Of a stretch of 64,000 nt of DNA, positions 23,119 through 36,815 are shown one piece after another. The notes beneath the pieces were generated by a model. It was given only the letters and a program-made list of their open reading frames with translations, did no database searches and was not told the DNA's origin. The DNA is from Antedon mediterranea. Taxonomy: Eukaryota; Echinodermata; Crinoidea; Comatulida; Antedonidae. Position 1 is the first letter of the stretch, and each line of letters begins with the position of its first letter. A program made the translations under genes and the position numbers. The DNA lies in NCBI RefSeq assembly GCF_964355755.1, contig NC_092673.1:17801001-17865000 (forward strand). The letters are read 5' to 3'.

Positions 23119-23719
23119 ATCACGTAAACACATGGATGAGAATGTTTTAGCGTTCATGTTCGACTCATTGAGGAGATCAGGGTTAACATTTTTTTTAAAA
23201 GCCACAAAAAAAATAGAACAAAAGCAGAGAGTCGACCCTGCAACCCCTGCCTCTGGGGCTATACCCTTATCAATACACCAAGCCATCCATCTCGTTGGTC
23301 GAATCGGGTTTTACTTTGTATATGAATGGAGAAAAAATATATTATATGTAAGCTTTTTAACCAACCAATCAGAACTTAGTTGACGTCGTTTCTATACTTG
23401 TATAACCACATAACAAACAGGCCTTCCATTGGGTTTCCCTGATCTCACAACAAGCATTCAAACACAGCGTTGTGGTCTTTCATTTTAAAAAAAACATAGT
23501 GTGGTGGTCTTTTGTGTTCATGATGCATCAAACAACTACAATGCACTGTAAAGTTTGACGTGATGCGTAAAAAACTACTGAACTTTTCTATTTAATACTG
23601 AAATTTACTTTAACAATTTGAGAACTTGCAATGCACATAGAATATGATCATGGACCCATCTAATTTATAGGTCCATGGTATCAGATTTGTGATTTGTGAT
23701 AGTATGTGTACTGACGAAT
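23119..23719. other. Spacer between the two foldback units, with a tRNA-like remnant
   Basis: It is bounded by ggatcg and cgatcc, themselves inverted. A minus-strand tRNA-like piece lies near 23215-23300 (ggcttggtgtattgataag ... gttgcagggtcgactc). No gene was seen. Confidence 0.45.
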
Positions 23720-25887
23720 TCGATCCAACTCGGCCCTAAACCGTCTCGGCCAAAGTCATGTCGGCCCCACGTCAAGTCGGCCCCAAGTCAACTCGGCCCC
23801 ACGTCAACACGGCCCCACGTCAACTCGGCCTCAAGTCAACTCGGCCAAAAACTAATCCGTCAACTCGGCCTCCAGAAACTATGGAACGCAAAAAGTGCTA
23901 ATATAGTAGTTAATCACAGACGGTTGGACTAGGGCCTACATAATAGACGAAATAAAATGGAAAATTCAATATAAATTATAACACACTGGGCCTGATCGTT
24001 TTTCGTTTAATCGATAGGTAGTATTTATTTATATTGTTTGAAATAAATAAATATTTCTTCACATTTTGTATACAGGAATAACTGTCGAAGAAGACATTTT
24101 AATAAATAATATTTACACAATATACTTCGGTCTACAACTGTATACATCAATATAAAAAGAATAAAATGATATTAAAATCATAACAAATCAAGAGGCAAGA
24201 AAACAAATTGCATAAGCATTATGGGTAGGCTATAGGTTACATACACACCCAGACATGAATGTGCATTTTTTTCAAATAGGCCTTACGGTTTTTTTTGTAT
24301 GACATTTTTATGTTCATTTCGTTTCTATTTCATAATTATTCATAATTAATACAGTACACCATGGGAAGAGAGAAATTTGCTTCCATAACAGTCCATAGGG
24401 ATGTGATTATGATTTTATTGTATTAAATTATGGATTCATGGAATTTGTCATGGTGTGTGTTGTTACTATCATCGGGAATCTTGTGTCCCGTTTTGTAATA
24501 TTATATTTAATTAAACTAAAAAGAATAATTTCTTCCTCACTATCATCCGATGATCATCCAGAAACGGCTGCCATTTTAACGTCACGTCACAAAACGGAAC
24601 AGGTGTGAATGTTTAAAACGGAACGGTGAGCGGGCGCGCGTCACGTTGAAAAAAACGGCGTCGTCTTCCGTTCCGCGAAACGGAACAGGTACGGACGGTG
24701 GGAATGCCCTTTTAGGTGATCAATTTTATTGAACAATACAGGGCGCGGTGGGTGTTAAAAAACAGATGAGAATGCTAAGACAATGTTGTTTAGGAATTCC
24801 GTTGTTTAGGACTCAAACAATATGTTTTAGTTTTTGCTTGACAAAATAAAAAAACGCCATTTTTTTCATGATGATTTCTTCAGTAGTGTGTTTTAGATTC
24901 ATTGGATTCTCCATTATTTATTTATTTATTTATTTGTTTATTTACCAGATTTCTATAGCGCCCTTTTCATGAAAACTCATGCTCAAAGGCGCTTCACATC
25001 ATAAAGACAAACATCATAAGCAATACTGTAATTACAAAAATAACCTCAAATTATACGAAATAAGATTTCTTAAACTAAGTTATAAATATTCTTACTGTAC
25101 ATTAATTAAAATCGCATAAAATAGAAAAATAAAATGAACGATATACAAAATACAATTTATTTACATATTAATTATAATCAAATCACAAAAGTAATAAAAA
25201 CAATTTGAATAGCGCACAATTGCAATAGAACTTTAACATGACAGAACATTCCGAATTTGTTTCCATAATCTCTTCGTTAGTTTGATTGACATCGTCAATA
25301 AATGTGTGAAAGATCTTGTTACTGTAATACCATTTTAATGTCACATATAGTTATTCACTTTGACCGTAACATATTGCTAATAATTTGAGAGAGAATAAAT
25401 ACACAAAAAAAACATTTTTATTTTACTGTATTAATCTAATAATATCTATATAATATATAGGCCTTCTAAGAATATTTCGATTATTTCTGGGAACATCCTT
25501 GTATAAAAAAAAAATGGCCGAGTTGACTTGAGGCCGAGTTGACTTGAGGCCGAGTTGACGTGAGGCCGAGTTGACGTGAGGCCGACTTGACTTGAGGCCG
25601 ACTTGACTTGAGGCCGACTTGACTTGGGGCCGACTTCAGGGAACATTTTCGCCAGTGTAGCATAGCAAAAAGCTATACAAAACAACCTTATTGCTACACA
25701 TTTTGAAAATTGTGTAGCAAAAAATACTATACAAAACTATGTTTCTCGACTTAAAAATCAGTTTGATTAGCAATATTGCTAAACAAAATTTTTAAATGAA
25801 AATTTTCCCTGGACTTGACTTGGGGCCGACTTGACGTGGGGCCGACTTGACTTTGGCCGAGACGGTTTAGGGCCGAGTTGACCTGCA
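23720..25887. mobile_element. Foldback element 2 with 16-bp subrepeat inverted ends
   Basis: The left end is 23720-23872 and the inverse right end is 25515-25887, interrupted by a CAGGG MITE (25637-25811). Next to the left array it shares aactatggaacgcaaaaagtgct with element 1. The 1.6-kb interior has no clear gene; it contains a retroposon tail near 24910-25010 (minus strand, ggcgctatagaaatctg) and an aacggaac-rich stretch near 24590-24700. Confidence 0.82.
25637..25811. mobile_element. CAGGG MITE copy 1 with 5-bp target duplication
   Basis: The ends are CAGGGAAcATTTTC and the inverse of gaaaattttccctg. GACTT flanks both sides (25632-25636 and 25812-25816). It is 175 bp long. Copies at 34717-34891 and 62944-63089. 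Confidence 0.88.
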
Positions 25888-26221
25888 CCCGTACTGACAA
25901 GTATCTGTCATCTATTATCAGATATCAATTGTGTGGTAAAATTGTCAACTACTGTAGATGTTGTCTTATGATTACCTCATCCTTTGGAAGGAACATAAAG
26001 TTGTGAACAACCTAAATACACATTTTAATTTATATGTCAAGTAGGATAATTGTAGGTGCTGTACTATGGCTACTGTAAATCTGAATTCAGTTTCCAGTTA
26101 CAGCATCGAAAATACTTAAATACTTAATTTATTGTGCCTTAAAAGTTTAATTTGTTTATTAAAAGAATATTAGTATTTCTAATCTAGAGTATATTACAAA
26201 GGATTGTGTTGTTTTTTTTGT

Positions 26222-26531
26222 GTGTTAGATTGTGCACATAAGGCATGTGTATTGTTAGATTGTGCACATAAGGCATGTGTATTGTTAGATTGTACACATA
26301 AGGCATGTGCATTGTTAGATTGTGCACATAAGGCATGTGTATTGTTAGATTGTGCACATAAGGCATGTGTATTGTTAGATTGTGCACATAAGGCATGTGC
26401 ATTGTTAGATTGTACACATAAGGCATGTGCATTGTTAGATTGTGCACATAAGGCATGTGTATTGTTAGATTGTGCACATAAGGCATGTGCATTGTTAGAT
26501 TGTACACATAAGGCATGTGCATTGTTACCTC
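26222..26531. repeat. 30-bp minisatellite, about 10 copies
   Basis: Unit attgttagattgtgcacata plus aggcatgtgt. Two variable sites (g/a in gcac/acac and t/c at the end) combine into a few unit types in a non-random order. The period is a multiple of three and the unit lacks stops in some frames, which makes artificial open frames on both strands. Confidence 0.95.
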
Positions 26532-27369
26532 ACAAAATAAAACTGATAGGAAATTTAATTTCATTATGCAATTATTTTATCTTAATTCAAGGGCAGCTTT
26601 TGTAATATATATATATAGATATATATATTATGCACCCATTTACATGCGATTTTACATGAAAAGAGGGTACAAATCAACATTAAAAATGGTTAAAATCGGC
26701 AATTTTTTTTAAGTTGAACCGAGTTTAACTTCAACGTTACGATCGGTAAAACTGACTGACCAATCAAATACTGTAGTTCATAAATTACGTCATCATAGTT
26801 TGTGAAAAAATACGTACGCGTTGACAATTCTTGATTTTTTAGAACGTGACGATGTTTGTTGTACTCTTTTAAAGTCTGATATTTCAAAATAACAAGTGTA
26901 AGTAAAACTAAATTTTAATATACAAACAATTTAATTTAATGTTTGTCTTTAGTATAAAGCCTAGATTAAGATATCAGCGAAAACATGTCCTAGACCGGCC
27001 TTGGCTTTGCAAAACTTTACGTACATGTGTCCCAGCAACGTCGAAAGAAACCATTAACGATCGCGTAACAAATGTGTAAAAATTTGCGACGGGAAAACAG
27101 GCTTTAGGCTATTGGTGCATCAAAAAAAACAGTTCCGTATATTAAATATGGTCTACAAAACCCACTATATTCAGATAATTATATGACAAGAATCGACTGG
27201 CCAAAAGTCTCAGATGCTATCTCGGGGCGTCTAGAAAAAAATTGTTTCCGGGGAACATGCCCCCCGACCCCGTAAACGATTATTTTCCCATATCGGCCCC
27301 CTCTTTATCAAAATCCTAGATCCGCCCCTGTAATTAGTCAGTAAAACATATTTTCGTGGCTTAGACTTA
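26532..27369. other. Intergenic DNA with remnant of a CAGGGGCGG-ended element
   Basis: 27230-27331 ends in tcctagatccgcccctg, the inverse of a CAGGGGCGGATC terminus, but a matching left end was not found. No gene was seen. Confidence 0.45.
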
Positions 27370-27528
27370 AGCCGATTTTCCACTAGGCGAATTTGTTCGC
27401 GCGAATCGAAAGCGCCAGCTTGTACGCATGTGTATTCATGTTTACATCTTCCACATCCTTCTCTACGCATGCGTATTAGCTGACGCCTTCGATTCGCGCG
27501 AACAAATTCGCCTAGTGGAAAATCGGCT
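27370..27528. mobile_element. 159-bp MITE with TTA target duplication
   Basis: The TIR AGCCGATTTTCCACTAGGCG continues with matching gaatttgttcgcgcgaatcg for about 40 bp. TTA flanks both sides (27367-27369, 27529-27531). A 3-bp TWA duplication points to the PIF/Harbinger group. Confidence 0.88.
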
Positions 27529-30096
27529 TTAGAGCACTCTTTATACTAATGGAGATTTGGATGTATAAGTTTCATCCGATTAACAAATGGTAACATGCAT
27601 TGACAGTTGACAAACATTTTGTGGTTTTAATAAATAAAATAATTAATTATATAATATAGGGTAAATTACACAGAAAAAAGTAATGTGATGATGTGCGTTT
27701 GCCTAGCCTTTGTTTAAGGTGCACTTTCACCTTGGCTGGAAAACCCCAGGGCAATTTACAGTCATTTTTGTCTTTTCAGGTTTAGACATGCAAGTGATTA
27801 TTAATTTCCAATAGACCATATCATAAAAACCTATCAAAAACTGCGTTTGTGAGTTTGTTCTCTGTTGATATAAAATCTTTTATTTTCCATTGAATAGGTT
27901 GACATGCAAGACTGATTAGGAAGTCATATGACAACAGATATCCAACAGATATGTTGTGTGAGAATAAATGCTGTTTTAAATGTCGTATTAATTCTTTTTA
28001 ATTGTGGTTTGCTGTCTTTAAATTAGCTTTTGATTGTCATGTTGATACTGAGACTATCTTACCTATTGAACAAACAATATTATTTATGTAATTATTAGAA
28101 TCAGGGACATTTCGGATCAGTCATGGAGGAAACAATTAAATAGTTTTTTCCTCCATAGACCAAGATCTGGTTGGTAGTTTGCAATAGTTATACAATTTTA
28201 AAAGAATGATTTTTTAAACTGAATAATCAACTATTTTACTATATGGTTTACAATTTTTATAAAAATTTTGATTTTCTCTTTGTGAAAAAAATTGGTCATA
28301 CTTAAAATTGCAGTGTAAGGCAATAATTGTCCCTTTTAAGTGCTTATAACATCATGTAATTGTGCGTTATTTTTTTATGCTTACTATGGAATGACATATA
28401 ATGCCTGCGTGTTAATAATTAGTTATCCGCTTAGTAGCAGATAACTCCTTGTGATTGTATTGGATCAATTTTTTTTTTCTGTATATGTTCTTCTTTCTTT
28501 CTCGCTATTTTTGTGCATCGCGTTTCTCTAAAATGTGTAAGCATAACATTTCATAACTTTGACAACATGTGGACATTTACCTGAAGTTGTGCACCTCCTA
28601 TTTTTGAATGACGTCATAGTTGCGCAGCGTGACTTGCGCGCAATTTTATGAATTTCAATGATTGATCATAGATTAAAAACCAAAAGTCATTTAGTATTGG
28701 CACTTTGACAAAATTTAAGTCATATCAAGGGCAAACTTTCTACGGATTAAAAATGGCATGTTTCACAAGAAGTTACGCGTGCACGCGCATTTAAAATTTC
28801 AAAATGCGCAAAATGAATTTCTAATCAACTTTTTACACGTTTCTTGTCATTTTGAGCATGTCAAAAATTCCCACGGGCGCGCCATTATTTACGCGCGCGG
28901 TGCGCACGTAGCGTTGAAAACATATTTTTTTCTTTCCTTTCCTAGTAATTTTGGAAACAATTTAGACCTTTTGCACTTAAAATAACACCATACGAACACG
29001 TTAAATTAGATTAAATTATCGGATCATGCATCAATAAGGCTAAACAAACATTGTGATGTCATCGTATGGCCACAGGAATGTAAAATATAGGATTTTTATC
29101 TTTTTCGTTATTGCTCATCACATTCAATGGAGCGCATCACGCTTATCCGTATTCCATTTTCTCCAACATTTTAAAATTGTTTAGGTCAATCAACTATCTT
29201 TCGCATGAGTTAAAAATATTTTTATTTTTATGACGTCATCATGTCTAAAAATGTAAATAACGTGGGTCACTTATTTTCATCTTTACAGTAAATTTTAATC
29301 TGTTATAGCTCGTAAGAATAAAAAGTGATAACCATGATTAAAACGTTTTCTGGAAGCTATTGGATTGTAGATACGAAATCATGAGAACATTTTGCCAATT
29401 GGATATTGTGACATCATCATATGACCAGTTAAATAAAAAAAGTTGTGTTTTCGTCTTTTGCGTCATAGCTCACTACATTTCAAAGAGTGCGTATCAATAT
29501 TTCACGTATTCAAATTTCTTCTACACTTTAATATGTTGTTGCTAAGATAATTTCCTTCCGAAATTGCTACCTTCGTGTTTCATTTTGAAACCGTCAACAT
29601 GTTAAAAATTTGAATAAATAGCGGGTCCCGTAATTTCACCTATTCTACACTGTATGTGATATGTATACAGATTATACTGTGTATAATATGACACAAAATA
29701 ACAGAATTCAGCAATAAAAACATATCATATTCTTCAGTTCAGGTCATAATAATTTTGATATTGAAAATGTGTGTAGTTGGTCGCTTTCTTGTCGATGCTT
29801 TTATTGTAGAACGTAATTTATTTATTTTTCTCTGTTCTGGGTTGACCAACTAGCATTGGTCTTTCCATGCCTCCTTTTATTGTTTTGTCTTCTTTGTTAT
29901 GTATATGGCTGAAATTGAATAAATAAAAAAATTAAAAAATAAATAATGCCATAATCTTTTTCTGTGTGCAATATTCCAACATATGACGTGCACGTGGCGT
30001 TTGTCGTGCGGATAACTAACTCTTCAAAGTGACGAGTTTCATGTCTAGTTTTTTTATTCATATTCATTAAATCAGCCATCATAAATAGGCTAAGTG
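27529..30096. other. Intergenic, repeat-derived, no gene seen
   Basis: 28468-28720 is the inverted partner of 3110-3345. 28740-28930 is unusually rich in CpG (acgcgcgcggtgcgcacg). 29760-29940 looks like a LINE 3' tail ending in gaataaataaa. The open frames in this stretch look spurious. Confidence 0.45.
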
Positions 30097-31804
30097 CAGG
30101 GCTCGCAGAATCGCTTGCCCGACGTCCCGCGGCAACCAAATAAATACGTCGGGCAACTAAAATTTAACATGTCATGTCCCGACGGGCAACCTCTTAAAAT
30201 CACCGAAAATGTCCACGATGTTTTACAGGGGTTGTGAAATACTGTAACAATGAAAATAATAGTCGCGCACGAACGAATTCTCTTGACGTCGAGACCAGTT
30301 TAGTGTTTGTTAAGTAAATGTATGGATCGGAATTCGGTGGTATGGAACGTTATCTTCAGGAGCCAAAACATGTGTTTCTATGCAGTCGGGCGTATCAAGT
30401 CGTTGCGTATGGAGTTTCCAGGTCTGTCATATAGCACGCGGTCTCTTGCGGCATCCATTGATCGCGAAATAGGAAGCGTTGTCAACTCCCTGGTTGAACT
30501 CTCGACTTTTAACTTATTTGAAGTTATTATACCAGGGAGTTTCTAATTAACAACTCCCTAGTTATACTATAAACCAAATAAAATAGGAGCTAGTATGTTT
30601 TTGTTTTTCTCAATTATTGCCATCATTTTACGGTGGTAATAAAATCTGAATCTACTACTTATAAGTATTAATTATGTGACCTACAGCGACAGCCTAGATA
30701 GTAGATTAGGCCTATGTTTAATTACATTCATGTTATGTATTTTGTGTGTAATAAATAATTTGCTGAATTACTGTAATTATTGTTCAAATGTACAGTTGCA
30801 TTGAAAATACAGTATATTATTAAATTATAATAAATACGTAATTTTAATTGTCTGTGCCAAATAGGCACCGGGAGTTGGATTCGGCGGCCGATGTTTTTAA
30901 CACAGGCAAGTAGGCCTACCATTTTTTTTATAAATATTACAGAATATAAATTTAATAGGCCTAATAATTTATTTAATAAATACATTGAATACTTAAATAG
31001 TTACAGTATATTTTTTATTATCAACATTGAAAATAATACACTTCTTCGGGTATCGCCGAGAGTTGAACTTTCAAAAACTCCAACTTGGCGGAGCACGTGG
31101 TTTTCACCACAATTCGGCACAGTTCCCTTGTGTTGTTTTCAATCACCAACTTGTGCGAGCAGATGGTTGTTTTTATCCAACCTGTGCGAGCTTCTACTGA
31201 AACAACAAGTAAACTTCCACAAGCCCGCACTCTCCACACACCGTACCCATGTGCTCCTACTACGTACGGCAGCTGCTGTGAGGTTTTAACATCATTTTGA
31301 ATATCGCAAAATAGCTTGATTTCGGAATTTCATTGCACAATAGAAGGTAAAAGTTTTTTTGCTCCCAAAGTAAACCCACGTGAATACGCCTTTTTCATTC
31401 ACGAAACGGAACACATCTTCGATCGATGACAAACAATGCCGTGCAACGGAGCGTAACCAACAGAAATAACATAGCGTTTTCAAGGGATTTCAGGACACCA
31501 TGTTTATTAAACAATCGCAACTCTTGCACGGAGGATCGTATGAGAAAATAAATTACTGTAAAATGTTCTTAAAAGATTGGCCTACATCACTGTGTAATTG
31601 AAAAAATTTGAAAAATTGTTTTCACTACTTAAAATCCATCGAAAAAAACACCACAGTGTATTAGCATAGGCGTTTTTCACCGACGTTTTTCGCGGTGCAG
31701 TCGCGGTATAAAACGTTAAAATTAAGTTAAAATAGTGGGCAAGTAAAAAATGATGAGGGCAACTAAAATCTAAAACCAAATATTTTAGGATTCTGCGAGC
31801 CCTG
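30097..31804. mobile_element. 1.7-kb DNA element, TIR CAGGGCTCGCAGAATC, 5-bp target duplication
   Basis: The 16-bp inverted ends are perfect. AAGTG flanks both sides (30092-30096 and 31805-31809). The sub-terminal gggcaactaaaat motif occurs near both ends. The interior has GC-richer sequence with overlapping open frames at 31021-31300 on both strands and a 63-codon minus frame at 31292-31483; none is recognised as a transposase, so the element is probably non-autonomous. CAGGG ends suggest the hAT group, though hAT usually makes 8-bp duplications. Confidence 0.85.
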
Positions 31805-32129
31805 AAGTGTAGTTTCATTTACAACATAATAATGATATTTAAACCTATTTTAATGAAATATCCACTTTGGTAATATTTATTATTTTTCAAAAAATCTTAG
31901 ATATCAAAAATATCCTATAATTTGTTTTATTACATATAGTCTATGTAAATACATGAACGTGATTGGTTGAAACTGCATCACATGACTACCGCTGCGTGGA
32001 TCGTAAATCGTATATATCCTCGAGTACGATGATATTGACTGAGTAATTTTCCCGTAATTATCGTGTCCCTGTCATTAAACATATAAAACCCAGCAAATTC
32101 TCGAGTGCGATGATATTGACTGTAATTTT

Positions 32130-32235
32130 CGTGTGGCAACACTCGCGTCATCTACTGGGTCTTGAACTCGCGATGAAATTGTCATTCCATTGCAAGACAA
32201 CGCCTCATGTACTGCGCCACGGAACTTGCTTGAAG
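32130..32235 (-). mobile_element. tRNA-derived SINE head
   Basis: On the minus strand the A-box-like tggcgcagtacatgagg and B-box-like gagttcaagaccc have tRNA spacing. The acceptor stem does not pair, so it is not called a tRNA gene. Confidence 0.5.
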
Positions 32236-32710
32236 AAATTAATCAACTAAACTATTTAAACTATGCATACATACCGCCTTCATTTGTTATTAGTCCTCCC
32301 TAGATGTGATGAAAGACCGTTTGTGATTGGTTAATACTCACAGTAGTAACTCAGTATGCGCGCGACGCGGTGAACATCCGATGATTCGGCACGAAGAAGA
32401 CAAATTATTATTTATTCGGCCTACCTGATTATAATATTAATGTATAGGCTTATTGGTGGAAATTCTTCTGTTATTATTTAAACGATCTAGGCTAGTGATT
32501 ATTTTATTGCCAAGGAATCAGTAATTAGTAATTACTGTATCTGTATATTATTCTTCGCAAGGTAAGGTGTCTAGGCAGCTTGTTTACATACAATAAAAAA
32601 AGGAGGCCTAGCCTAGCTACCAGACCCAGCAGATATTCTACTTGTTGTTGGCTATGTAATATAACAGATATCGCCTTTTATATCGGTAAAATATAAGATT
32701 TGACATCCAT

Positions 32711-32806
32711 CGGGAATGATATTATGTTCTCGGGGAATTATATATTTCCCTCAGCTGGTGCTTCGGGAAATATATATTCCCTCGAACATAATATCATTCC
32801 CTCTTA
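32711..32806. repeat. Inverted repeat (hairpin)
   Basis: The arms gggaatgatattatgttc and gaacataatatcattccc, with paired aaatatata stretches inside, surround a short loop near cagctggtgctt. Confidence 0.8.
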
Positions 32807-34716
32807 TATGTTACCTCTAAGCAGGCAATAGCTGTATAATAATGAGTTAAAAATTATATTATTATTATTGCTTTTAACTTTGATGAAACTGAAAAAAAAA
32901 TGAAAATATTATGAGGATAATTACAGCATAATTGACAAAGCTAATATGCACACGCACTTTTATCAATCATACTTTGACTTTTGACAAGATTGCCTACATT
33001 TTTAGTATTACTTTACAATACTTGGTGTTGTATATTCTGCAACAGCCGCTCCATAATCTTTTCTTCCTTATATCTTTACTCTTATTTTAAAAGTTAATAC
33101 TAACAAATTTAATTAAATGAATGTATCTAATGATCAAATAACTGTTTTCTCATCGTAATTTATTTACAAAATGTAAAAAACCATCAACAATTTTTAATAA
33201 ACATAATGTACTGTACATTATACATCGTACATTCCTATCATAACAAACTATTCAAAACTTTCTATTATTTAAAAATCGAAGAAAATCTGGTCTCAGATCC
33301 ATCCTATATGTGTTTCTCGGAGACTTGGTTATCGGAGGGAAAGTCGGATTGAACGTTTTGAGATTTGTGGTTTCCAGTTATTTCGAGGAATTCCCTGCTA
33401 CAATTGTAAATAATAAGTGCAATGATTTTGCACAATAATAAAGTTAAACAGCCTAATTAAATTGCACAAGAGAAGCTGTTGCACAATTTGATACCACAAA
33501 AACCTAATGAGGAACATACATAGCCAATCCCATCACTCACTGCACAGCCGACCACTTTTCTTTCCAAAATTCTCCTCCACAATATTAGTTTGTGTGTGAT
33601 TTGTATTTATTTCTTCTAGGTTGCATTTGCTATGTATTATTTGTATGGCATTTGATGGAATAAATGTTTGTTGAATTGAATTGAAGTCCTGGGTGGGCTA
33701 TTGCACCATTGGTGACCTCTTAAGATCTAAAACTTTGGCATTTCTACTATACTAGTAGTACAATAACTCACTGACACTGACAGACTATAGTAATCTACAG
33801 TTTAAATTCTGCAGACACAAGTTGGGACTGAAATATTGGAATCTAACAATGAGTAATCTAACCAGGCAGTTTTCATGGGTGGTTTATAAGTTGTATTAAA
33901 GTCCAGTAATTGTTGTTACAAATAACTACATATCAATATCAATCCATGTGTCAAATAACAATTTTTACCCTGGATTTCTGTATAAATGTTATAATGAACT
34001 TTGACTTGTATTAATTGAGAATACCTGTTTTTAATCCCACTATCAGAAAGGATTACATAATCGCAGCCAATAAAAATGTAATTCAAACCAAATTAATAAT
34101 ATGTCTGAGAACTTACTTACAGTAGACAGATTAATTAACAATTGCAAAATGATTTTTTAAGCATTTTATAGCAATTATTTATAATAAAAACTAGATTTGA
34201 ACTTGTCATGGTAATGAGTTAGGCTATTGCACAACGCATTGTAACACACACATACTATTATATTAAGCTTTGTCTATAGTAGGCTGCACTACGACAATTG
34301 TACGAACAGCATAGCAGTAGGCCTAATCCATTTCAGTCGATCAAAGGGGTATTTCTACCGTTCAACAGGCGTCAACATTTGACCGTATTAGCATTGTAAA
34401 CAGTTTAGTTGATGGTTTAGTTTTTATTTTACGCAACTCGCGTTTATTTAAACATTTGAATATGATGACTTTTTCAAAATGAAAAATAAATTCATATGTC
34501 TGAAAGATACTTGTTTGAGTAAATTGGAAGAAAACTGATAAAAATTAAGTAAGGAAATAAGATGTTGTAGCTGCTCACAATTAAAATAGTGAGATAGATA
34601 GTAGTTTTTGTTTCATTATGCAATGATAAATAAAAAAATAAAATTAATGTGATGTGAAGTAAGATTGATGCCCTCCCCATGGATATATTTTTCCCTTCTT
34701 GATATACCTTACTAAG

Positions 34717-34891
34717 CAAGGAATAATTTCGCCAGTGTAGCATAGCAAAAAGCTATACAAAACATCCTTATTGCTACACATTTCTGATATTGTGTAGCAA
34801 AAAATACAATACAAAACTATGTTTCTCGACTAAAAAATCAGTTTGATTAGCAATATTGCCAAAGAAAATGTTGAAATGAAATTTTTCCCTG
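34717..34891. mobile_element. CAGGG MITE copy 2 (diverged)
   Basis: Same body as 25637-25811 (gccagtgtagcatagc, tatgtttctcgac, tcagtttgattagc) with a decayed left end (caagga). No target duplication remains. Confidence 0.8.
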
Positions 34892-35321
34892 AGACTTACC
34901 AATAATTAACCAGTATATAGGCCAATAAATAATATTATAAATACTATTATTACAACATAAAATGGCATAGTAGCCTCAACTAAACAACCAGAGCCCCAAT
35001 TAGCCTTTAGTGAAAATTGTTTTTTATACCTAAACAATTCCTTCAAAATACACATTATTATCCTAAAGCCCAAAATATTATTAATTTGCACCCTTTTTTT
35101 TATAAAGCTAACATTGTATTATTATTGATAATTGATATTGATATTGATAATTTGTGAATCTTTATTTTACAGTTGTAATTCTACATGTTATCCTATTTCT
35201 TATAGAATTACTTTACATTTACTTTACCTACTCAATGTGCAAGGCGTCCTTTAAATTGAGTAAATGGCTCAGCCCAGAGATATATAAAGAGTTACAACAT
35301 TGAATGATTACATTTACCTAC
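34892..35321. other. Short intergenic stretch with an 84-bp segment repeated beyond the LTR element
   Basis: 35227-35310 (tactcaatgtgcaaggcg ... gaatgatta) recurs at 38645-38727. Related sequence (cgacgtgcgaggcgcc) is at 52400 and inverted near 50950. No gene was seen. Confidence 0.5.
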
Positions 35322-35908
35322 TGTAATATAATGTTGGGTTGTTGAGGTACCAATGAAAGACTCTGACTCGCTTGACTGTCGTAACACATATATTATTTAT
35401 TCAGTATAATACTTCAGTACAATATACAACTATAAGTATAGATAAGGAACGCGGAGGATCAATGATGCTGTCGGTGAGGTGTGGTGTGTGTAGGTCTGCT
35501 TCTGGAGAAGTGGTTGTAAGGTGTGTCTGGGCCCTTCTGAAACTTGGGAGTATATTGGCTCAGTTCATTTGCATAATGTCATTACATCATCTGTGAGGGT
35601 AACGATTGGTCCTAAGTTGATCCAGGGGTGTTTAAGTGGGAGTGATTAACGGTGTCATAAGGTATTTCTGTGATGGATGACACTGTCAAATCTGTACTTA
35701 AATAGTGTCGATCACTCCTAGTTTTAACGATGGGAAAGTCACAAAATTAAGCTAAGTGTTTTCTTTAGGGACTCTATTATAAACTAAATGGTCATTAAAA
35801 CATCTGGACAAACTCTCCTTTGGACTTTCTGGGTCAAGTTTGTGAACCTATCTGAATTCCGATACAAAGGTCAATTTCTTAAATATAAAAGTATATCCTT
35901 ATATTACA
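35322..35908 (-). repeat. LTR (downstream LTR in element orientation)
   Basis: 587 bp. It differs from the other LTR at five positions, all within its first 37 bp on the plus strand. The remaining 550 bp look identical by eye. Confidence 0.9.
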
Positions 35909-36815
35909 TCCCTCTGTTTCCCTTTTTTTTTTTCTAATCTATTTAACATATAAAAATGGTTATAATAGTAAGTGGCATGCAAAATTAAAGTTATATAAAA
36001 GAAAAAAACATTATTATACATATATGCAAAATTGAGTTAGCCAAAACCATTGACTCTGAAGTGTAACCTTATCACTTTCACTCTCTCTCTTCTCTCTCTT
36101 AAAAAAATGTAATTAAAAATGAATTTGGTATAAAATTCGCGTAAATCAAACATAAATCAGTTGAAAATAAAAATACAAAACTTATAAATAGTATGTTACA
36201 TTGAACATACATCAAATTGTGCGACAACTCATCGCGTTCTAATGGTCTTCAAATATAAATCAATCAAATCAAAACGTAAAATTCAAGAAACTGTGGCTGA
36301 TTAGCCTAAAATCAAATATCAAACTTAATCACTTAAAACTTTAAAAGAAACAAATGTGTGTGTCCCGTTGACACAAACTTATCCACAATATATCATTATC
36401 GTCACAACTTTATCGATTTAAGCATTTATATTTACAGGTAATTACGATTTCAATCAATCGACAAATTCGACTTTTGTACTCAATGTCAAAAAAATTACGA
36501 TTAAAAGTACTAAGAAAATCTCCTGTTATTGTATATCAATTAATTAATGCTTGAGATTAACGACTCAAAGGTTAAACAAAATATTTGTTACAAAATGATT
36601 GTCGTTCTTTTTAATATCTCAATATATCGATCATTCAAAATTCAAAATTAATCATTATCAAAAAACTCGTTACAAAATCAATACTTAATCATAAATTCAA
36701 TTCTCTTTTAACTGAAATCACATCATTACTAAACAAATCTCATCAAATACGTAGACTATGCTATCATTTAGCAAATGTCGTAATTTAAAAATAATCTTGC
36801 AAAAAAAATTTTAAA

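Larger units (their letters stand above)
31810..34716. other. Intergenic DNA with SINE, hairpin and LINE scraps
   Basis: A minus-strand tRNA-derived SINE lies near 32130-32235 (tggcgcagtacatg ... gcgagttcaagaccc). A hairpin is at 32711-32806. 33270-33350 (plus) reads DPSYVCFSETWLSE, like a LINE endonuclease piece. 33600-33690 ends in ttgaattgaattgaa, a retroposon tail also partly seen at 9425-9470. No gene was seen. Confidence 0.45.

Noticed and set aside
26222-26531. CRISPR-like direct repeats
   Set aside because: Units are contiguous with no unique spacers, and the genome is animal.
26184-26605. Long open frames on both strands with repeated 10-residue units
   Set aside because: They come from a 30-bp minisatellite whose period is divisible by three; no start context or splice support.
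30891-31300. Overlapping frames on both strands inside the CAGGG element
   Set aside because: No transposase motif or family resemblance; kept only as interior description.
35372-35596. 74-codon frame, repeated at 38108-38332
   Set aside because: It lies inside both LTRs, opposite to the element's orientation; an LTR by-product.
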